Source of the DNA: Yinghuangia elevatio
GTDB taxonomy: Bacteria > Actinomycetota > Actinomycetes > Streptomycetales > Streptomycetaceae
DNA length: 64,000 bases
Direction: 5' to 3'
NCBI RefSeq assembly: GCF_040649515.1
Contig: NZ_JBEZFP010000037.1
Location: forward strand, 1-64,000
The notes below the pieces were generated by a model. It worked only from the letters and a program-made list of their open reading frames with translations, searched no databases and was not told where the DNA came from. The position numbers were made by a program, and so were the translations under genes. Numbering within the stretch: the stretch's first letter is position 1; every line of letters starts with the position of its first letter. This document shows, in pieces, positions 60,979 through 64,000 of the stretch.

Positions 60979-62193
60979 ATGGCCACCGACCACCGCCCCT
61001 CGCCCCCGCCGGGTGCCGACCCGCTCGCGGGCGACCTCGCCGCCAGGTACCAGGGGATGGCCGACGTACGCGCGGGCGCGGGGCACGTCGCCACCGCCAT
61101 GGGCCGCTACTTCGCCACCGAGGAAGCCGTACGCCAAGGGCTCCGCGAAGTCGACCGGTTCGTCGGCTCGATGGTCGACACCTCCGCCCTCCCCCCGGAC
61201 GAAGTGATCCTGCCCGCGGTGCCGGAGCCCGAACACGGCCGCCTGCGCGCCATCGTCAACTCGGTGATAGCCGCCCGCCACCTCGACGGCGTCCTCCCGT
61301 TCATCCGCGACACCTCCGCCGAACTGGTGGCGGCCGCCCTCGCCGCGGCGTCCGACGGCCGCCCCGTCGACCTGGTCGAGGCACTCGCCGACCCGCTGCC
61401 CACCGTGGTGATCGCCCACGTGCTCGGGGTGTCGCCGGACGACCGGGACCGCTTCCGGCAGTGGTCCGACGAACTCCTCGCCGCCCAGGGCCGCGGCGCC
61501 GACGGCGATCTCGCCCGGACGCACCCCGAGTTCGCCGCGTACGTGCAACGCGAGATCGACAGCCGACGGGCCGCCGCGGACCCGCCCGACGACGTCATCA
61601 CCCGACTGATCCACGGCGAAACCGCCGACGGCGCACGGCTGTCCGACGCCGCCGTGCGCACCCAGACCATGTTCCTGATCGTCGCGGGCAACGAGACCAC
61701 CCGGAACCTGATCGGCAACTGCCTGCGCACGCTCGCCGAACGGCCCGACATGTACGCCGCGGTCCGCGCCGACCGCGCGCTCGTGGACGTCGTCGTCGAG
61801 GAGTCGCTGCGGCACGACTCGCCCGTCCAGATCCTGGCCCGCCAGGCGCTGGCCGACGGGTCACTCGGCGGATGCCCCGTGGCCGGCGGCGAACGCGTCG
61901 TCTTCGGCATCGCCTCCGCCAACCGCGACGCGTCGCGGCACGCCGACGCCGACACCTTCCGGCTCGACCGCCCCTACCCCCGCGACCACCTGGCCTTCGG
62001 CACCGGTGCACACGTGTGCCCGGGCGCCGCGCTGGCCCGCGCCGAGGCGACCGCGATTCTCCACGAGCTCTGCGAGCGGGTCGAATCCCTGGTACTCGCC
62101 CCGGACTTCGTGCCCCGGCCCAACCCGGTCTTCTGGGCGCTCGGGCAGCGCTCCCTGCCGTGCGTGGTGACGCCTGCGGGTGGCGCCGGGTGA
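60979..62193 (+). CDS. Cytochrome P450
   Basis: A 404-residue bacterial class I P450. The I-helix oxygen motif is VAGNETTRN, the ExxR is ESLR and the heme loop FGTGAHVCPGAALAR carries the Cys thiolate. No ferredoxin gene is adjacent. The ATG at 60979 has GGGAG upstream. It is coupled by GTGA to the FMN oxidase gene. Lying 160 bp after the RiPP genes with its own promoter, it may be a separate catabolic unit or a tailoring enzyme. Confidence 0.93.
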   Translation: MATDHRPSPPPGADPLAGDLAARYQGMADVRAGAGHVATAMGRYFATEEAVRQGLREVDRFVGSMVDTSALPPDEVILPAVPEPEHGRLRAIVNSVIAARHLDGVLPFIRDTSAELVAAALAAASDGRPVDLVEALADPLPTVVIAHVLGVSPDDRDRFRQWSDELLAAQGRGADGDLARTHPEFAAYVQREIDSRRAAADPPDDVITRLIHGETADGARLSDAAVRTQTMFLIVAGNETTRNLIGNCLRTLAERPDMYAAVRADRALVDVVVEESLRHDSPVQILARQALADGSLGGCPVAGGERVVFGIASANRDASRHADADTFRLDRPYPRDHLAFGTGAHVCPGAALARAEATAILHELCERVESLVLAPDFVPRPNPVFWALGQRSLPCVVTPAGGAG

Positions 62194-63278
62194 GCGCCGT
62201 CGGCCCTGAAGCTCCCGACCTCTCGGCGGCGCGGCGGCACGCGGCCGCGGCCGTGTTGGACGCGGGCACGCTCGCGTACATCGACGGCGGCAGTGGGCTG
62301 GAGGAGACGCTGCGGGCGAACACCGCCGCGTGGCGCCGACTCGCCCTGCAACCACGCGTGTTGCGCGACATGACGGTAGTGGAGACCGCCACGACGCTGC
62401 TCGGCGCGCCGGTAGCCGCTCCCGTCGCGCTCGCACCCACCGCGATGCACCTGCTTGCCGACCCGGAGGGCGAAGCCGCCACCGCCCGCGCCGCCGAACG
62501 GACCGGCACGCTGCTGGTCGCGTCCCAGGCGGCGAACCGCTCCTGGCAGGAGATCGCCGACGCGGCCCCCGGTGCCCTGCGCTGGACCCAGATGTACATG
62601 CTGCGAGACCGCGGCCTCACCCGCGAACTCGCGGCCTACGCAAAGGATTCCGGCAGCCGCGCGATCGTCCTGTGCGTCGACGGTGTGGCACTGCCGCGCA
62701 GATCCCGCATGGACGGGAACGCCTTCGTGCCACCGGACGGCATGCCGTTCCCCAACCTCGCACCCGCCTCGGCCCGTGGCCGAGGGGTGGAACTAGGCGC
62801 CGCGGTGTCGGCGTTCGACCCCGCGGTGACCTTCGCCGACCTGGCCCTCGTCAAGGAGTGGTCGGGACTGCCCCTGGTCGTCAAGGGGGTGCTGCACGCC
62901 CGCGACGCGGTGGAGTGTGTGGACGCCGGCGCGGACGCCATCGCGGTCTCCAACCACGGCGGCCGGCAACTCGACGGCTGCGTGGCCACGGCCGACGTCC
63001 TGGCCGAGATCGCGGACGCGGTGGGCGCGCGGGCCGAGGTCTACGTCGACGGAGGCATCCGTACCGGGCCCGATGTCGTCAAGGCGCTCGCGCTGGGAGC
63101 GCGCGCCGCCTTCGTCGGCCGCCCGGCGCTGTGGGCGTTGGCCGCGGGCGGCACCGAGGGGCTGGCTTCGTACCTGGGGGAACTGCAGGAAGACGTACGC
63201 CGCACGCTCGCGTTCTGCGGCTGCACGTCCCCGGATGCCGTCCGCGGCGACCACGTGCGGCTGCGCCCGGGCCCGTGA
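62190..63278 (+). CDS. FMN-dependent alpha-hydroxyacid oxidase
   Basis: A 362-residue enzyme of the lactate/glycolate/mandelate oxidase family. FMN sites are APVALAPTAMHLL, VVKGVLHARDAV and VYVDGGIRTGPDVVKAL; the catalytic His is in VSNHGGRQLDG. It oxidises a 2-hydroxy acid to a 2-keto acid. The GTG start overlaps the P450 stop by GTGA, so a P450 hydroxylation followed by oxidation of the alcohol is plausible. Confidence 0.92.
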   Translation: MSAVGPEAPDLSAARRHAAAAVLDAGTLAYIDGGSGLEETLRANTAAWRRLALQPRVLRDMTVVETATTLLGAPVAAPVALAPTAMHLLADPEGEAATARAAERTGTLLVASQAANRSWQEIADAAPGALRWTQMYMLRDRGLTRELAAYAKDSGSRAIVLCVDGVALPRRSRMDGNAFVPPDGMPFPNLAPASARGRGVELGAAVSAFDPAVTFADLALVKEWSGLPLVVKGVLHARDAVECVDAGADAIAVSNHGGRQLDGCVATADVLAEIADAVGARAEVYVDGGIRTGPDVVKALALGARAAFVGRPALWALAAGGTEGLASYLGELQEDVRRTLAFCGCTSPDAVRGDHVRLRPGP

Positions 63279-63305
63279 AGTCTCCGCCGGCTGAGCCGAC
63301 CGCGC

Positions 63306-63941
63306 TCAACCGCGCGGGCGGAGACCGTCCAGAAGCAGGGTGACGAGCGTCTCCGCCCCTGAGGGCGAGGCAGCCGAAGCGGTATCGGTCCCGGCCTCGG
63401 CCGACGGCGCCGCTGACGCGTCCGGGGCGTCGAAGCGCCGGTCCAGCGACCCGTGCAGCGCGCTGAAGACCACGCGCAGCACCTCGCCTGGGTCGAGCCC
63501 GCCGCGCAGCGACCCGTCGGCGATCCCGGCCGCGAGCACGTCCGCCCACAGCGCCCGCCCGGCGTCGCGGCGGGCGACGACCGCGGTGAGCTCCGGCGTC
63601 CGCCGGATGTACGTCCAACTGTTCGACAGCGTCAGGAACTCGTCGGGGTACATCCCGGCCACGCCCAGACTCGCCCGGATCATGGCCGCGAGCCGGGTGC
63701 CCCCGTCGCCCGGCCCGCCCGCCTCGTCCGGAAGCACCCGGTCCAGGGCGTCCAGGTAGCGGCCGACGATGTGCAGCAACATGTCGTTCTTGTCGCTCAC
63801 GTGGTTGTAGAGCGACGACGGCCGCATCCCGCACGCGTCGGCGATGTCGCGGACGGACGTGCCGTGGAACCCGCGCTCCGCGAACAGCGCCGCGGCGGTC
63901 TGGAGCACCCGGTCGCGGGCGGAGGTCTGGGTACGCGTCAC
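63306..63941 (-). CDS. TetR-family repressor
   Basis: A roughly 211-residue TetR regulator: HTH at about 10-50 (RVLQTAAALFAERGFHGTSV, RDIADACGMRPSSLYNHVSD), then a helical ligand domain with IRASLGVAGMYPDEFLTL, and a disordered Ala/Ser-rich stretch near the C terminus. A GTG at 63941 or TTG at 63965 is the start. It is convergent with the P450/oxidase pair and probably represses it through the AACGATCGTT site. Confidence 0.87.
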   Translation of the reverse strand: MTRTQTSARDRVLQTAAALFAERGFHGTSVRDIADACGMRPSSLYNHVSDKNDMLLHIVGRYLDALDRVLPDEAGGPGDGGTRLAAMIRASLGVAGMYPDEFLTLSNSWTYIRRTPELTAVVARRDAGRALWADVLAAGIADGSLRGGLDPGEVLRVVFSALHGSLDRRFDAPDASAAPSAEAGTDTASAASPSGAETLVTLLLDGLRPRG

Positions 63942-64000
63942 CCCTCCATCATCCCGGCTCGCCAACCGCGGCCCACCGTCGGCCCGCCGCGGTTGCCCTG

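Overview
The window is very GC-rich (codon third positions are almost all G or C) and carries WhiB, DUF3068, GtrA, mycothiol-type DinB_2, split LigD repair proteins, many MFS, TetR, ArsR and XRE genes, and frequent ATGA/GTGA gene overlaps. This is typical of a filamentous actinomycete of the Streptomyces / Kitasatospora / Yinghuangia type. I cannot name the species. I see no rRNA, tRNA, CRISPR or intact insertion sequence.

Layout. 0.4-7.3 kb: an MFS exporter, then a catabolic set (ureohydrolase, nitrilase-family amidase, NCS1 permease, divergent PucR regulator) that looks like uptake and deamination of a guanidino or nucleobase-like nitrogen source. 7.3-10.2 kb: a receiver-less winged-helix protein, a small Lys/Arg-rich protein, a WhiB protein, a WYL-type remnant and a quinone oxidoreductase. 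10.5-12.3 kb: a resistance-flavoured run of a TmrB-like ATPase, a nucleoside deaminase and an AAC(2')-I-like acetyltransferase. 12.4-17.6 kb: an NTF2-like protein, a beta-lactamase-fold hydrolase, an ankyrin lipoprotein, a DUF3068 membrane protein, an 800-bp gene-free stretch with dyad sites, and a GtrA protein. 17.6-20.4 kb: a VOC dioxygenase-like protein, an alpha/beta hydrolase and an unknown protein, with two copies of the same 21-bp operator. 20.6-24.2 kb: stand-alone LigD polymerase and phosphoesterase domains, an EndoIII-like protein and a SpoIIE-type phosphatase. 24.3-29.4 kb: housekeeping metabolism. 29.4-32.4 kb: two XRE regulators and an ImmA-like protein whose HExxH has become HQVQH.

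32.5-47.9 kb is the first strongly accessory block. It holds a 1305-residue collagen-like / Tc-toxin-like / FG-GAP / TPR fusion, a secreted M1 peptidase, a four-gene ATGA-linked operon (acyl adenylating enzyme, small barrel-like protein, GNAT-like protein, Acg-type nitroreductase), and a divergent pair made of a helical-repeat protein and a trypsin-NTPase-membrane fusion, with a perfect 15-bp dyad between the pair.

47.9-57.7 kb: gene remnants, a septum-formation-type protein, a Tat-exported degenerate aspartyl-protease-like protein, and the most striking gene of the window. At 51048-51857 a single protein carries two histone folds in tandem, the first H2A-like (including the post-alpha3 docking tail) and the second H2B-like (including an alphaC-like helix). 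A short ORF overlaps its start by ATGA. Then come a uronate-dehydrogenase-like protein, an MDR oxidoreductase with MerR, an MFS/ArsR pair and a methyltransferase.

57.8-64 kb: a RiPP cluster. An 84-residue precursor ends in five perfect-period 8-residue repeats, each with a Phe-Asn-Ser core. It is followed by an FxsB-like radical SAM/SPASM maturase and an AAC(3)-like acyltransferase, then by a separately promoted P450 / FMN hydroxyacid oxidase pair and a convergent TetR gene.
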